From contig WHUX01000395.1 in the NCBI GenBank assembly GCA_015179025.1, positions 1-33,487 on the forward strand: DNA of 33,487 nucleotides. Direction: 5' to 3'. The position numbers and the translations under genes were made by a program. The notes under the pieces were generated by a model. That model did no database searches. It was not told the origin of the DNA and saw only the letters and a list, made by a program, of their open reading frames with translations. Positions 11,641-23,639 of the stretch are shown here, in pieces. Numbering within the stretch: the first letter of the stretch is position 1; each line of letters starts with the position of its first letter. The DNA comes from Terfezia claveryi (Eukaryota; Ascomycota; Pezizomycetes; Pezizales; Pezizaceae).

Positions 11641-12715
11641 GATTCGGAGATAGCGTGTGCAGCCATCGAGCGGTTTTTGTGGAGGGGACTTGCCGTGATA
11701 AAATGGTCCCCTTTTCCGCATGCTATACACAGCTCGTTCATTCGGCGGCGATCTCTCTCCTCCTGGGTTAACCATGGCCTACCTACTAACAGGTCCATGG
11801 GGGCAGCCCCACCCGCTACCAAGAGGGGTGCGCAGGCTTATTGACTAGTGTGGGTTGTTATTGTTAGGTGCATGCTGTCGGCAATAGAGTACGGGAGTTA
11901 AGGTCGGAGTGTCTTTTGGGGGGCTTAAGTGCCACTGTCTGCTGTTCCACCCAGCTAGCTTGTTCAATAAGTTCCTCTAGGGTCTTGGTTAGTGGGCAGT
12001 AAACCAGAGCCTTTTTCAGCTCAAAGGTAAGTCCATCTTTGAACTGATCGAGCTTGGCTTCGTCATTCCAATTGAGCTCTACTGCTAGCCTGGAGAACTC
12101 AACACATAGGCTGATAGTTCCTTGTGTTTTTGCTTGAGGTCTCGCAGGCCCTGCTGGTGGTTCCTTTAGGGTCAGGGTCCCCGAAGGCTCGGTCCAGGAT
12201 TGCCATTAGTGCCGGGATATCTACCAGATCAATTCCCGTTGACTTGACAAAGGGCTGTACCTGGTCTATAGCTTTACCCTCCAGTAGGCTATAGACATAT
12301 GAGAGCTGGTAGTGAACCGTAGGGAACTTCGCCGAGTCCCCAGAGAGTTTTATTTGCACAGAGTTTTTCCATGCTCATAACCGGCCCCAGTCCCCGTTAA
12401 ACTTGGGCGGGTTGGTAAGTCTTGTGTTTTTGGTTCTTTGACTATCGGCTAGATCTAAAGCGCAAGTCAATCTCCGGATAGTTATCCTGTCCTCTGCTGC
12501 ATCTTCTGGAGGAGGGTTATTTTGTCTTCAGCTTCTCGGATTCGCCTTTCAGCTTTCTGGAGGTCCGTTCCTTGTTGTTCGCCAATGGCATAAGTATTTA
12601 TGAAGATCTCGATCACAGTTCATCGGTATATTGATAGTTCTGCCAAGTCTGATGGGATCAGAGTCACCCTCTAGGTTGCAAATCTATCAGTGGGTAGTAT
12701 AATGTTTACGGACAT
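11587..12715 (-). pseudogene. gag: gag of copy A2, broken
   Basis: The ATG at 12715 gives MSVNIILPTDRFAT and then a stop, so the gene is dead early. The capsid-like part is recognisable at 12099-12359 (KFPTVHYQLSYVYSLLEG, AFGDPDPKGTTSRA). A zinc knuckle follows at about 11680-11740; its third Cys is now Ser (CIACGKGDHFITAS). In this copy the zinc knuckle and the protease start are in one uninterrupted frame (11334-11822), whereas in A1 and A3 they lie in different frames. Confidence 0.82.
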
Positions 12716-12746
12716 CATACCAGTTGGTCTGAAAGATCTAACATAA

Positions 12747-13256
12747 TGTAATGACGGCTCTGGGGGCAAGGCGACCAAGGGGTATACCGGGGCAAGGGCA
12801 AGGCTAGGGTAACACACACGTAGGAATACTACATATGTGACTAGGGGAAGGTTGAGATGGAGGTAAGGGCAAGAGGCAAGAGAAGCAGAGGGCAAGGGAC
12901 ACGAGACATGCGAAGGCAGTTGTCGCATGTGTCAAGGAGGCAGCTGTGCTGCAGAGTTGTTTGTACGAGACAAGGATGTGCACAAGGGAGGTACACAAGC
13001 GCTGGGAGAAGCAAGGTCCTGTATTGGATATATAAAACATTGGATAGGATCCAATATGAGGGCAGAGAGAGCAAGCTATATATACAGGCTTCCTCCCTGG
13101 CCAAGGCCACCGGAAGGAATAAGGTTCCCGAGACCCCTTATCTCGGGAGCCGAGATAACAACACTATCACCTGCGTCGCAGGTGATGCCAGACGGAACAA
13201 TGAATAATAATAACAATAATGAGGTTAGGCTAGGCTGCGAAGGGACAGTTGTGATA
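12747..13256 (-). repeat. 5' LTR of A2
   Basis: This 510-bp repeat matches 7237-7746 at both ends. On the minus strand its first bases are TATCAC instead of TGTCAC, a CpA-to-TpA change on the other strand that would damage the terminal recognition site. It carries two short hairpins: 13138-13158 (TTATCTCGG/CCGAGATAA, loop of 3) and 13166-13186 (ATCACCTGC/GCAGGTGAT, loop of 3). Confidence 0.95.
13077..13084 (-). promoter_or_regulatory. TATA box in the 5' LTR of A2
   Basis: TATATATA lies about 170 bp inside the LTR from its U3 end. The same run is present in the other family A LTRs (about 5021-5031, 7567-7576, 28370-28378). It is the likely RNA polymerase II promoter for the genomic transcript; no start site can be fixed from sequence alone. 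Confidence 0.55.
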
Positions 13257-13261
13257 GATAT
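13257..13261. repeat. Target site duplication of A2, right copy (GATAT)
   Basis: Identical to 7232-7236 and directly adjacent to the end of the 5' LTR. Confidence 0.93.
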
Positions 13262-13844
13262 ACCTATTCTATAATATCTTAAATCTAACAAAAACTATCT
13301 ACTGACTGCTACTATATTCTTAAACCAAATTTCATACTCCATTATATCTCAATCTAGAATAGTTAACTAAGCCTGGCTTATAAGTAAAGAATATATTATA
13401 TAACTCAAGTCATAAACATTATATATATATATATAGAATTATAAGCTCCTAATTTATATATTACAGTTATAATATTTGACAAACTATGTCTTTTACAGCA
13501 TATGGTTCTATCTCTAGTTGTTTTATTAAAGACAACTACAACCTTACATTCTAGACTAGATAGGGCTTATTATGCATTTAGCCTTTTCTCTAGAAATCAC
13601 TGAAATTGACTACGAACAAGAGAATCTGATAGGAAAATTACACACTCTATAAGGAGTTTGGGCTATCTAGACTATTAGCATCATATCTAGTATTAGGTCT
13701 AGAGGAGTTTCAACTCAGTCTATATATAACATCTAATATCAAACTAGTTGTTCTATAGTTTTCAAAAGGTGAGGAAATAGGCTACCACATGATATTAGAT
13801 AGAATTAGAAAATATATAGAAGCAACTAGGAAAGACAATATATT
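13262..13844. other. AT-rich spacer, nothing recognised
   Basis: Decayed AT-rich sequence between the A2 insertion and the 3' end of the Plavaka-like transposase relic. It includes an (AT)n run near 13420-13433. No coherent reading frame was found. Confidence 0.5.
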
Positions 13845-16500
13845 CTAATTATAAATTGAATTCCATATTTCTAAATCAATTCTATTGTTTCTTAACTAGC
13901 TTTTTTTCGAGTCTAATAGTATTAGATATACAATTTCTTTAATTTTAGAAATTGATATAACTACTCCATTAGAGCAGGTTGGTAACTCGATATATACCAT
14001 CCTTTCTGTAGCTCAAACTACTACCTCTCCTAAATACTAAAGTAAAGTTATATATATAAGATGATATACCAATCCCTCCTTACTTTTAAGTTTCAAAAAA
14101 GCATTTAAACTTCTAAATATTCATCTATTCAATAAATTGGACTATCTCTTAACCAATACAGGGTTTCTTGTAACTTAGACCCAATCATTTCACTTCTGCC
14201 CTTGAAACTCCTTTTCGCTAGTACACCTTGTAATATATATAACAAAACTACATTTGCTAAACTTTGGCACAGAAATTTAAAAAGTACTATAAGCCCGAAT
14301 ATCCTAATCTAAAAGCTTAAGTGCTTTAGACTTTGTACCTTTAAGTTTATATATTAAAAATATGCTTGTAACTAACTTTATATTAGACAAGCTAGCTGTA
14401 TATTCTAAGTCTTTAAGATTCAATACTATTTTTAAATCAATTTTGGCTTGTAATTTTAGATAAATATAGCCCTCCTTAGAACTTTTTCTACTATTTGATA
14501 TCAGATCCTTTGCCTCTTTAACACAGCTCTAAGTACTAATAGTAAAACCTTTTATATTAAATATATAATTTCTATATAGGTAGTAATTATTTAGGCTATT
14601 GTATCAACCTTATTACTTTAACAGTATATATCTTTGAATCTCTTATGCATGGCTTTACTTATATCAGTTGAGTATTAACTTAGAGTACTAAATTTTAGTA
14701 TTTACTCAGTATAATAGAAGATCAGATAAATTTTCAGGAAATTATAATGTGCTTTATCCTTTAAAATCTCATCTACTAACTTCAGTCTTTCTAAAGTATT
14801 TTCCTGATACTATCTAGCCTTCTCCAATACAGTAAGGCTAGCAACTGATATTTGTATCTACTCCCTTAGAAGTTCTTATGTACTTTAGCAATAGCCTTCT
14901 TTATCTTTTTCTTTGCCTAAAACTATAAAAATAGATCTTTAGTTTTATAGAAGCTTTACAAATATTTTTGTGAATATAAAACTGTTTGATCTATATAGTT
15001 GGGATACTGAATTATTAGATAGAAGTCAGTAAGACTATAAATATAGAAAATTACTTTATTAAACTCTTATAGTTGACCTCCAGTTGAGTATAGTTGGCTA
15101 GAATTCCAATATAAAGTAGCAGTAAATATACCAAGAATTACTCAAGCAAAGTTCTACATTTCCTTTCTAGACTATTGTATGATAACTTAATATACTTTCT
15201 TAAAAACAGAGAATCCTAGATAGGGTAGCAATCAATACCTTATATAGTTAAAAGTATTGATTCTCTTATAATGCACTAAAAAGCCTTAATTCTACTCCAT
15301 TAAATGATTCAATACCTTAAGTAAGATATTATATAATATATCTACTCAAACTAGATCTGGTAGATTTAAATTAGGGACTGACTATAAAGTATTCTAAATA
15401 TTTTTGATACCATATATATTTAGACTTTTTACCTCAGATTTCTTATAGGCTATAACATAATTTGTATGAGAGTAATAAGGATAACTCATCTCCGAATATT
15501 TCCTTAGCTTCTCTATAGGAGTTATGCAAGTAAGACAGTGATTACTAGTAATACTATAGATTGTAGCATTTTGTATATGGTCAGTGAGCTAACAAAATAG
15601 CTTAGAAAAGTATAATCAAATATTCTTGTCAGTACAAACAATTTGATATCTATTCTCATACCTTATATTAGGTAAAGACTTCTGTAAGTATGTCAAAACC
15701 TTATAGATAGTTTGTAAGACTTTAAATCTCTGTTTTTTGACTGAATAGCTAGGCATTTTATTGACATGTTTTGGTCCTATTAGTAAAAGTGCTATAGGTA
15801 TCCAAGCATGTATGATTAGTATATTTCATATAGGGCTTTTGATATTTCCTATATTCAAACATACCAGCTATAATTTTTTATCGCTAGAAAAATTTATTAA
15901 GTGAGTTTCATCCAATACTAGAAGAATTGAAACCAATGTTCCCCTATTAGGAAGTAATTCCTATTTATAATCAGCTAAGAATCTGATATACTATATCTAA
16001 ACCACTTACCTCAGTTTTCTCTTACTATATTATAGTATTGATCTCACTATATATATGATTATCTTGTTTATCATATTTCTGATTATATCTCTATACTATA
16101 TGAGGTATATAAATCTTCTAATATAGAAGATATTTTACTACTATAATAATATTATAATAATAGAACTATACTTTTGGTAGTAAAGAATAGTTTACTATAC
16201 TTGAGCACTAGCTAGATTTATTTGCTGTAGTATCTCAGAGCTTGTATATTGTATAGGCAGAATGAAATTTGTAATTATGTATTAGATTCAAGCTTTTCAA
16301 AATACTATTATAGAAAAATTACTCAATCTTTCCCTTAGAAGTTTTTATAGAATTAAAAAACGATGCCTATCTATAATCAACTAGATTTTAGAAGAGTGCA
16401 TATAGATTGAAAGTAGGATCATTTTTCAGAAAGGAATGTTCTTATATAGAGATACCTTTGCATAGATAGGAAATTGAATTACTTGTATTAGGTTGTTAAC
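13845..16500 (-). pseudogene. Plavaka-like (CACTA superfamily) transposase, heavily mutated
   Basis: Translation of the minus strand gives a mostly continuous protein with many nonsense codons. Blocks in order are: SAYTIYKL with a following Trp-rich stretch (16.2-16.4 kb); PKV-FYY and PHIV-RYNQKYDKQDNHIYSEIN (16.05-16.2 kb); a 49-bp intron; VLDETHLINFSSDKK (about 15.90 kb, likely first catalytic Asp) and NIGNIKSPI; HAWIPIALLLIGPKHVNK (15784-15811 and on); VCTDKNI-LYFSKLFC and CLTCITPIEKL (15.5-15.6 kb); LPDLV-VDILYN; TATLYWNSSQ (about 15.1 kb); ITRCTSEKEF-NDW (about 14.2 kb); and the C-terminal IDLEIWNSIYN then TAG at 13845-13847. The order matches large fungal Plavaka proteins as I remember them. 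Stops fall where Trp, Arg or Gln is expected (TAG/TGA/TAA), as RIP would produce. The N-terminal end is uncertain. Confidence 0.75.
15961..16009 (-). other. 49-bp spliceosomal intron in the transposase relic
   Basis: On the minus strand it starts GTAAGT and ends ATAG, with CTGAT 12-16 bases before the end as a branch site. Removing it joins ...EKTE to ELLPNRGTLV in one frame (phase 0). The upstream exon block and downstream VLDETH block then follow without a gap. Length and signals are typical of ascomycete introns. Confidence 0.7.
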
Positions 16501-18249
16501 TCTCTTCATTAGATTTTAAGTCACTAGAAAACTGACAAGTTTTTCTATCAGACCCCCTACTGGTAAACTCTACATTAGAAAAAAATTAATTAAAAGAACA
16601 AATAGTTGCTAGAATGTTGATATCTAAATTTAAAGTTCCTCAATTATTTGAGTCAGAAAACTACTATTTTTAAGATATGGGCTTTTTCAAACTCCTGATA
16701 TCTTCCTCTAAATAAAGTTTAGCTATATAATTAGCATATGCCTTAATAGTAATATAAAGTTTCAGATACCATTAGCATTGTATTTTATAGCTATTCATAT
16801 TAATTCTATAATAGATTTATGTAGCTTCTATATAGCTGAATATTTATTGCAATTTACTAGTGAACAATATCTTTTTTTATCAGTTCTTTGACTTTTGTTG
16901 AAGATATTTGTATTAGTAGAGGTAATAACAAACTGATAAGGACCATACTATTATTATGTCTGAAGTTTACTTTACTAAATACGTACTTTATCTGACCCTT
17001 AAATTGGATAGATTCTTAGTAGCTACTACAGTAATATTAAACCTATAATATCTAAGTTTAAACAACTTCTAGTATTGAGAGATCATGTGTGTCAGAAACA
17101 CTATATTTATAGTTGTAATAATGCTAGATAATGTTAGACAAGTTATAGGGATTTGTAAGTAATTCTTCTAATATTATATTATTAATTTAAGGGAACACTA
17201 CCATCCGATCAGGTAAACAATAAATACTTGTATCTTTTTTAGATTCTCACTTCATAACAGCTAGGTTACTTCACTTATATTATGACTCAGACTACAAAAC
17301 TCCTAATGAGGACTACTAGACTAGTATCAATATACCTATTCATTCATACAATATAGAAGGTCTGATTAAGACTATTTATATAAGAATATTTATATAAAGT
17401 TAGTAAAATTTAACTAAATTAGGCAACCCTATTCTCTGACACTCAGATATAGACCTTTTGGAAATACTATTAATAAAATTATAGGCTAGTAAAGCTAATC
17501 CTTATTTAGAGTATAGAGAGTGTAATTCCTAAGTATTAAGACATATTAGTAAGCTATCATATTGAAATGCCTATAGGAAGTATTGCCTAAAATTAGATCT
17601 ACCATGTCTGGTAGGATGTTTATTGGAGAAAAAGACAGGCAGCTGATATATATACTTACATACTTTGAAGAAGGATGAAAGTTTTAAAAGCTATATATTC
17701 CAGCTTATAAAAAGAATTGAAAAGAAACAAAATCTCTTAAGAAAGATATGGAAGGCAAGACCTACAGTCTCAGCTATTATTATGGCAGCTTAGAATTTTG
17801 AGGTAGAAATATATAATAGATATAAAGAGTGACTAGTACAAGATAACTTGTATCAGAATAAGGGCAGGTGGTGGGGCAAAAGGTTCAAGCTGATAGAAGT
17901 TTTAGGATAGTTTGATTTGTATGTATAGAGTTAGAGAATAAAAGAAAGGAGATGCCTCAAATTAGATCAGTATGTTTAGAGTCCATAATTATTTTTCAAT
18001 TGCAATAACATGCAAGTTGTCCTACTAGCCAATATGTCAAGTAGGTACTAGGAGCTAGAAACATACTGCTTCCTAAGTACTACCACTACTATCTACTACT
18101 ACAAAATAGTTAACTCTAATATCAATGCAATTGAGGAATAAAATTATATTTAATACTAGTATTAAGAATTATTTTTAATACTAGCTAGTCTCTTATATCT
18201 CTAGAGACAGTAATACTACTAAAAACAAGATATATCTCTATAATTCACA
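16501..18249. other. AT-rich stretch, no certain gene
   Basis: This could include the N-terminal part of the Plavaka-like gene on the minus strand, but I could not follow a reading frame. On the plus strand a short protein-like run starts at about 17610 (MSGRMFIGEKDRQLIY and further residues before a TGA). It is too short to identify. The rest is decayed sequence rich in TA. Confidence 0.45.
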
Positions 18250-18390
18250 GAATGTCTTTCAGTGTCTCCTGGAGATACTAGGAGATACTGAGATATACAT
18301 AGAAGATACTTAGGAAACACTTAGGAGACACAAAAGATATAAAAGACACAAGAGACAACCTTGTCTTCTGGAGACACTACTTGGTATCCT
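18250..18390. repeat. Imperfect GGAGACAC/GGAGATACT repeats
   Basis: Short words GGAGATACT, GAAGATACTTAGGA, TAGGAGACAC and GGAGACACTAC recur every 10-25 bases in an otherwise non-repetitive AT-rich region. The array is irregular and its origin is unknown. Confidence 0.5.
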
Positions 18391-19424
18391 GATGCCACTT
18401 TTTTCTTGCAGATAATATCAATAATAAGGTATATCTGAAATAGTATATATAGCTAACCTTACTAATTGTGGATATAGTATAGAATAAGTAATAATGAATC
18501 CAAATCCAATGAAGAAAATACCACTAATATACTAACCAGTATTTTGGCACTAGGTATTGGTAAATAGACTAGAGCATTTGGAGGTATTCTATTATAATAT
18601 TAAGGAATAATAAATGGTATATAGATGATAGTTAAATACTATATACTCTTTAAGAAGCCTCTATTAATATTAGGTAAGATCTTATTGCTAATTTAGGAGG
18701 CATAGGATCAAGCCCAATACTAAACTCAATATCTGCAGAAGGTGCTAGCAGTATATATCTATATATGTCAACAAGCTTCTAGTTAATAGTATTAGATTAC
18801 TAATATAGTATAGCTGAAAAGTATATATTGTAGGACTAGAGGACACCTAGTTGCCAAATATCATACTAACATTAGTAAGATTTATGGTATTAGCTATTTA
18901 TCTAAGGAAAACATAAAGCTAAAAGTTAAAAACTTACTAGATAGGGATCATTTTATTTGTAGGTAAGCAAAACAAGAGGTAAGTAGACACAACCAGTCAG
19001 AAATATATTATGAATGAGGTATTATAGCTGTTTGAGAGGCAATTTTAAGATAAGGAAATAGTAGTTATAATGTTTGAGAAATATTTCTAAAGTCCAAAAT
19101 GAAAGGTAACCAAGATTCCAACTTCTTAGAAAACTTCAATAGTATTTTCATTTGCTTTGAAGCTATAGTAATAAGACATTGCTTGAAGGCTTAGAAGACT
19201 AGTGAATATGAAACAAGTCTACAAGAGTTCAAATATAGAACAGCCTATAGTAAGTTAGCTAACAAAAAAAACTTTTAGATAGAAGTTAAGATAAGTAGTG
19301 ATGTATAAAATAATCTTGAAAACATAGGCGATTAATAGAACTCAAGTATAGAAATTGATTGTGAGCAATATTAAAGCAGATCTTACATATTAGATTATGG
19401 CCCATGTAAAGATAATTAAGATAA
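18391..19424. other. AT-rich stretch up to the family B LTR, nothing recognised
   Basis: Decayed sequence with stops in every frame. Short plus-strand runs look protein-like around 18490-18620 but match nothing I can name. It ends at the 3' LTR of element B. The bases 19420-19424 (GATAA) would be the target duplication of B, but the partner copy is not present at its other end. Confidence 0.45.
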
Positions 19425-20049
19425 TGTTATAGGCGGGCTGTAGCTACGGATATACAAGTCAGCGGAAAGGTAACAAGGGGATATCTGGTGATAAGTGCAA
19501 GTATAAACACAGTAACAACTCGGGTATATTGTGGACTCGATAAGAGTAAAGCTATATGAGACTTAGAATACCGCTTGGGTCTTATTATATTAACTATATA
19601 AAAGCAGTGAGTTATATAGAAGCTTAGATCTGATAACGAATAATCAGATCTGGATGGTACTTCCTATAATAGCTTAGTAGCATTGACGTTAGGTCGTTGC
19701 CTAACTAGGAAACCACTTCCTATTTAGAAATGCTACAGTCTGACATATATTGATTAGGCAGCCTGAACTTCAACGCATTGTAGTCAGGCTGACATACAGG
19801 ATCTAAATTCGAGTATAACCAATAATGATATCTAAATAACAAGTATAAGAATATAATGGAAACATATCGAAGAGAATACATGTATGATAGCCAACCTCAG
19901 AGACACACACTTCAATAGCTAATCCCTTTAACGCTTTATTCCCAAGCGTGCTACCCGCATCTGTATAGGTGATCAGTCCATCACAGTTAGCAGCTATAGC
20001 AGGGTATTAGTTCCACCAGAGGTGTAGGTCTCTTACCTGAGCCATAACA
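19425..20049 (-). repeat. 3' LTR of element B
   Basis: On the minus strand it starts TGTTATGGC and ends GCCTATAACA, a short inverted terminal repeat with TG...CA ends. It is 625 bp and is preceded by a polypurine tract. No second copy exists in the window, so the boundaries rest on these ends and on the tract. Confidence 0.75.
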
Positions 20050-20064
20050 TTACTCCCCATTTTG
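20050..20064 (-). other. Polypurine tract of element B
   Basis: The minus strand reads CAAAATGGGGAGTAA and is followed at once by the TGTTATGGC start of the LTR. This fixes the orientation and the inner edge of the LTR. Confidence 0.8.
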
Positions 20065-20308
20065 AGGCAGCTGCCCTCAGCTGAATACAAGTCCTTCCGA
20101 CCCTGGATAAGACGAGTATTAGTAACAACTCAGGTAACTTCCTGGTAGTAGGTACTAACCAACTAGCTAGATACCTTCACTCCCATTTAAGGGTACCATA
20201 AGACCGGTGTGTCTACACATACATACCATGGCCATTAAAAACCAAACCTCTTGCCAAAAAACCCACAAGGAAAAGGCAACGAGTAGGAGGGTAAAAGGTA
20301 CCATATCT

Positions 20309-23300
20309 TTATCCATTGAAATTTCCTGATGTAGAGCCAGCCTCATACATCTCTTTCATCTCGTAGCTTATTGGGAACTTCTCTCAATACTCTCTGAGCT
20401 TCTCCGGACAGTTATCCAACTTGTCAAAGGTCTCCCAAGTGTCTTCAAACTCTGTATATCCTTCCCAACGCACCCTATATTTGACTATTCCTCTATTTTT
20501 GCGAGAGTCCACAATAGATTCGACTTCGAAGATATCTGGTTCATCTTCATCCATATCTTGTGGTTCACCTCGTTGTTTGAATGGTTTTAGGAGGGTTACA
20601 TGAACAACATTGTGCTATCGTGTGCCTTATGGAACTTCGAGCCTATATGTATGTGTACCAATAGCTTCAATGACCTTGTAGGGCCCTATCGACTTGCTGG
20701 TAAGGGAACGGTTGTTCCCAGCTCGTATCTGTAGATTCCGGTGGGCAACTAATACCCAGTCATCAATAGCAAACCTGCGTGCTTTTTCAAGGTATATAGC
20801 ACTTCTCTTGTGGTTGATTTGCTTGAGGGTATCGTGAATTTGGTTGTGTACTGTTGTCATTCGGTCTAGCCATTCTTCTGCAGCGGGAGAGGAGAATTCA
20901 TAGTCATCTGAAAGGTGAATGGTACAAGGGTCGAAGCTGTACAAACTTTAGTACGGGGAGTACTTATGGGTAGAGTGGGCGGCAGTATTATAGGCAAACT
21001 CAGCTAAGGATAGCCATTGTTTCCAATGAGTTTGCCTATCATGACAGTAGATGCGGAGATACTACTTAAGTGTTTGGACTACCCGTTCAGCAAGTCTATT
21101 GGTCTGAGGGTGATAGGCAGTGGAGAGGCGGAGGGATATATTGAGCTTCTGATTAAGCTCTTTGAGGAATCTAGAGGCGAATTGTGGACCATGGTCAGAG
21201 GTGATATGTCGGGGAAGGCCATAAAGTCTCCATATCTCATTAATGTAAGTATTAGCAATATTGGATGCTGTCCATATAGTTTTTGCCAGAATGTAGTGTT
21301 GTACTTTCGTAAACTGGTCTGTAATAATAAGTATTGCATTAAAGCCTTCTGACTCTGGTAGCTTACAAACAAAGTCCATAGCTATTTCCTCAAATGGTCA
21401 TTCTCCAGTTGGCATTGGTATCAACTTTGTTTGCCTGCTATGCCTATCTGCCTTTGCTTTTTGACACTTAGTACATCCTCCCATATAATTCGCAATATCT
21501 TCTTGCCACTTATCCCACGTAAAATTCCTTTATACTAGCTCTTGAGTACGATGTCTTCCCCAATATCCTGCCACTTGACTGTCATGGTGTTGCTTTAACA
21601 CTTCCAACTTTAACTCGGGGGTACCACCCATAGTCCATCCTTCTTCTGCCATCCGGCCACATCTATTCCTTCCACTTCAACATCTTCGGCTTCCTCTTCA
21701 TCCTCTTCCCCTAGTACTATTAGTTGTCCATCTTCGAAAAATCTAGTATCTATGCCTGATTTCTCTTCCCCTGAACATCTAGACAAGCCATCAGGCTTAC
21801 CCATCTTGGAACCGGGTCTGTAGTGAATATTGTAGATGAACTCGGACATGTGGAGGTACCAGGTAGCTTGACAGAAGTTTAGCTTCTGTTTGGTGTTGAA
21901 ATATTGTAGCTCTTGATGGTCTGTATAGACGTTCACTGGAACGCTAACCAACCAATCTCGCCACTTCCGGAAGCAATCCACGATTGCAAAAAACTCTTTA
22001 TCGTGGATAGGCCAGTTGCATTGAGCTGCAGAGAGGGTTTTTGTATAGTATTCAATGGGGTGAAGCTGCTTTCCTCCATTGATAATATGGTATTGAGAGA
22101 GGATACCAGCAATAGCTTGATTACTAGCATCAGTCTCTATAATTGTCTTGAGTTGTCTGTCAAACTGTGTGAGGATGGGAGCAGTGAGGAATCGTTCTCG
22201 GAGGTCATCAAAGGCTTGCTGTTACTCATGTCCCCAACTGAAAGGAACATATTTCATTAAGTTAATTAAGGGGCATGCTTTTGCACTATAGTTGGCAATA
22301 AATCGACGGTAGTAATTATTGAAGCCTAGGAATGCTTGAACCTCTTTCTCCTTAGTAGGAATAGGCCACTTGGACATAGTTTCGAGCTTAGAGGGGTCCA
22401 TTTGGACATGTTGACCATTGATGATATGACCGAAGAATAAGGTCTCCTGGACATGGAACTCGAACTTCATGAGGTTAACGGCTAACCTATGTTGGATGCA
22501 TTGCTGAAGAACTTTTTCGACTATTTGTTGATGTTCTTCCTCTGTCTCACCTCTGTAGATGAGTATGTCGTCCAAGTACCAGATACATCCTTCCATATCC
22601 TTGAAGATCGTATCTATCATTTCTTGAAATGTAGCGGGGGTATTGGTCAACCCAAATGGCATCACGGTATACTCGAATAGTCCCTTTTTCGTCCTGAATA
22701 CTATCTTCCATTCATCTCCTGATGTAATTCTAATGAGGTTGTACCTATTTTTGAGGTCCAATCGTGTAAACCATTTACCTCCACGAGTTCTATCGAGTAA
22801 CTCTGAGATAAGAGGGAGTGGGTATTTGTTTGGTACAGTAAGATGGTTAAAGGCTCGGTAATCGACACATAGCCTCAAGGATTCATCTTTCTTTCGAACA
22901 AATAGGATAGCAGCGCCAGCGGAGGAGCGTGAATGTCAGACTTTAGTAGTGGGAAGGTTCTCATCAAGGTACTTCTGGAGTGCTTCATCTTCCTCCCATA
23001 TGGTCTTGCAGATAGCCCCGAATGGTATCTTTTCAGTTGGGTCTTGAAGAGGGATTTTGTGGTCCAATGGCTTGTGTTCAGGGAGTCTAGCTGCCTGTTC
23101 TGTGGTAAAGCAATGTGCGTAACGAGAGTATTGTTCGCTTGCATTAATAATAAGTACAATTTCGCCATCCTCAAGTGGCTCTTCAACTTCAAGAACAGAA
23201 ATAGTAGGAATCCATCTAACAGAATATGGAATAATCAAACCTGTAGAGACCTATCTCAGGTACCTATCCTGAGTATCCACTAAAAATTTATTTTCTGTCA

Positions 23301-23600
23301 ACCAAGATAAACCCAAAATAACATCCTTCTTTCCAATATCCAATACTTTGGCATCCATTCTAAACTTACCCAAAAAACGAGAAGAGGAATCCAATATATC
23401 AAACCTAATATTAATAACATATTTTCCTCCAGAAATTTGAGATCCATCTCCCTGCCTAACCTTAACTTCCCTAGCTCTTTTCCAAATTCCCAACTTAATT
23501 GCTAAGCTTTTTCCAATGACTAGAGCACTAGCTCCACAGTCTACCACTGCTTCTATCTCTTCCCCAGCAATGAAAATTCTGACCGTCAGAAGGGGAGAGT
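20309..23600 (-). pseudogene. pol: pol of element B (PR-RT-RH-IN-chromodomain), few lesions
   Basis: Protease has VDCGASALVIG at about 23545 downward. RT has [26 protein letters not shown] and YLDDILIY (YLDD at 22567-22578). RNase H shows IIETDASNQ, HDKEFFAI and DHQELQYF. Integrase has a zinc-binding region (QHHDSQ, CTKCQKAK), MDFVCKLPE, ITSDHGPQF and HPQTNRLAERV, giving the D, D and E residues. GPY/F reads SIGPYKVIEAIGTHTYRLEV (about 20640). A chromodomain, FEVESIVDSRKNRG then VKYRVRWEGYTEFEDTWE, lies at about 20400-20540. One frame is open from about 23547 to 21610 apart from stops at 23251-23253, 22936-22938 and 22222-22224, the last in place of a likely CAA. Near 21620 an extra C in a CCCCC run shifts the frame into the integrase. 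Translation would end at TAA 20309-20311. Confidence 0.88.
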
Positions 23601-23639
23601 GTCTAGGAGTACATCTGACGGTAGATGATGTACTCCTTA

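Larger units (their letters stand above)
7237..13256 (-). mobile_element. Complete Ty3/gypsy chromovirus copy A2
   Basis: A full-length element of 6020 bp on the minus strand. It has a 510-bp LTR at each end, gag next to the right (5') LTR, pol in the order protease, RT, RNase H, integrase, chromodomain, a polypurine tract next to the left (3') LTR, and a perfect GATAT target duplication. It sits inside AT-rich relic DNA. Gag and pol carry many stops and frameshifts, so it is no longer autonomous. The C-terminal chromodomain places the family among chromoviruses, which typically use that domain to find heterochromatin. Confidence 0.97.

Noticed and set aside
12857..13274. Open frames of 115-116 codons within LTR A2, also seen in the other LTRs
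   Set aside because: They are inside the LTR, not conserved in frame between the LTR copies, and have no recognisable domain.
13262..19424. A Helitron in the AT-rich block
   Set aside because: No helicase or Rep motif was found, and no CTRR end with a nearby hairpin that stands out. The readable coding blocks fit a Plavaka-like transposase instead.
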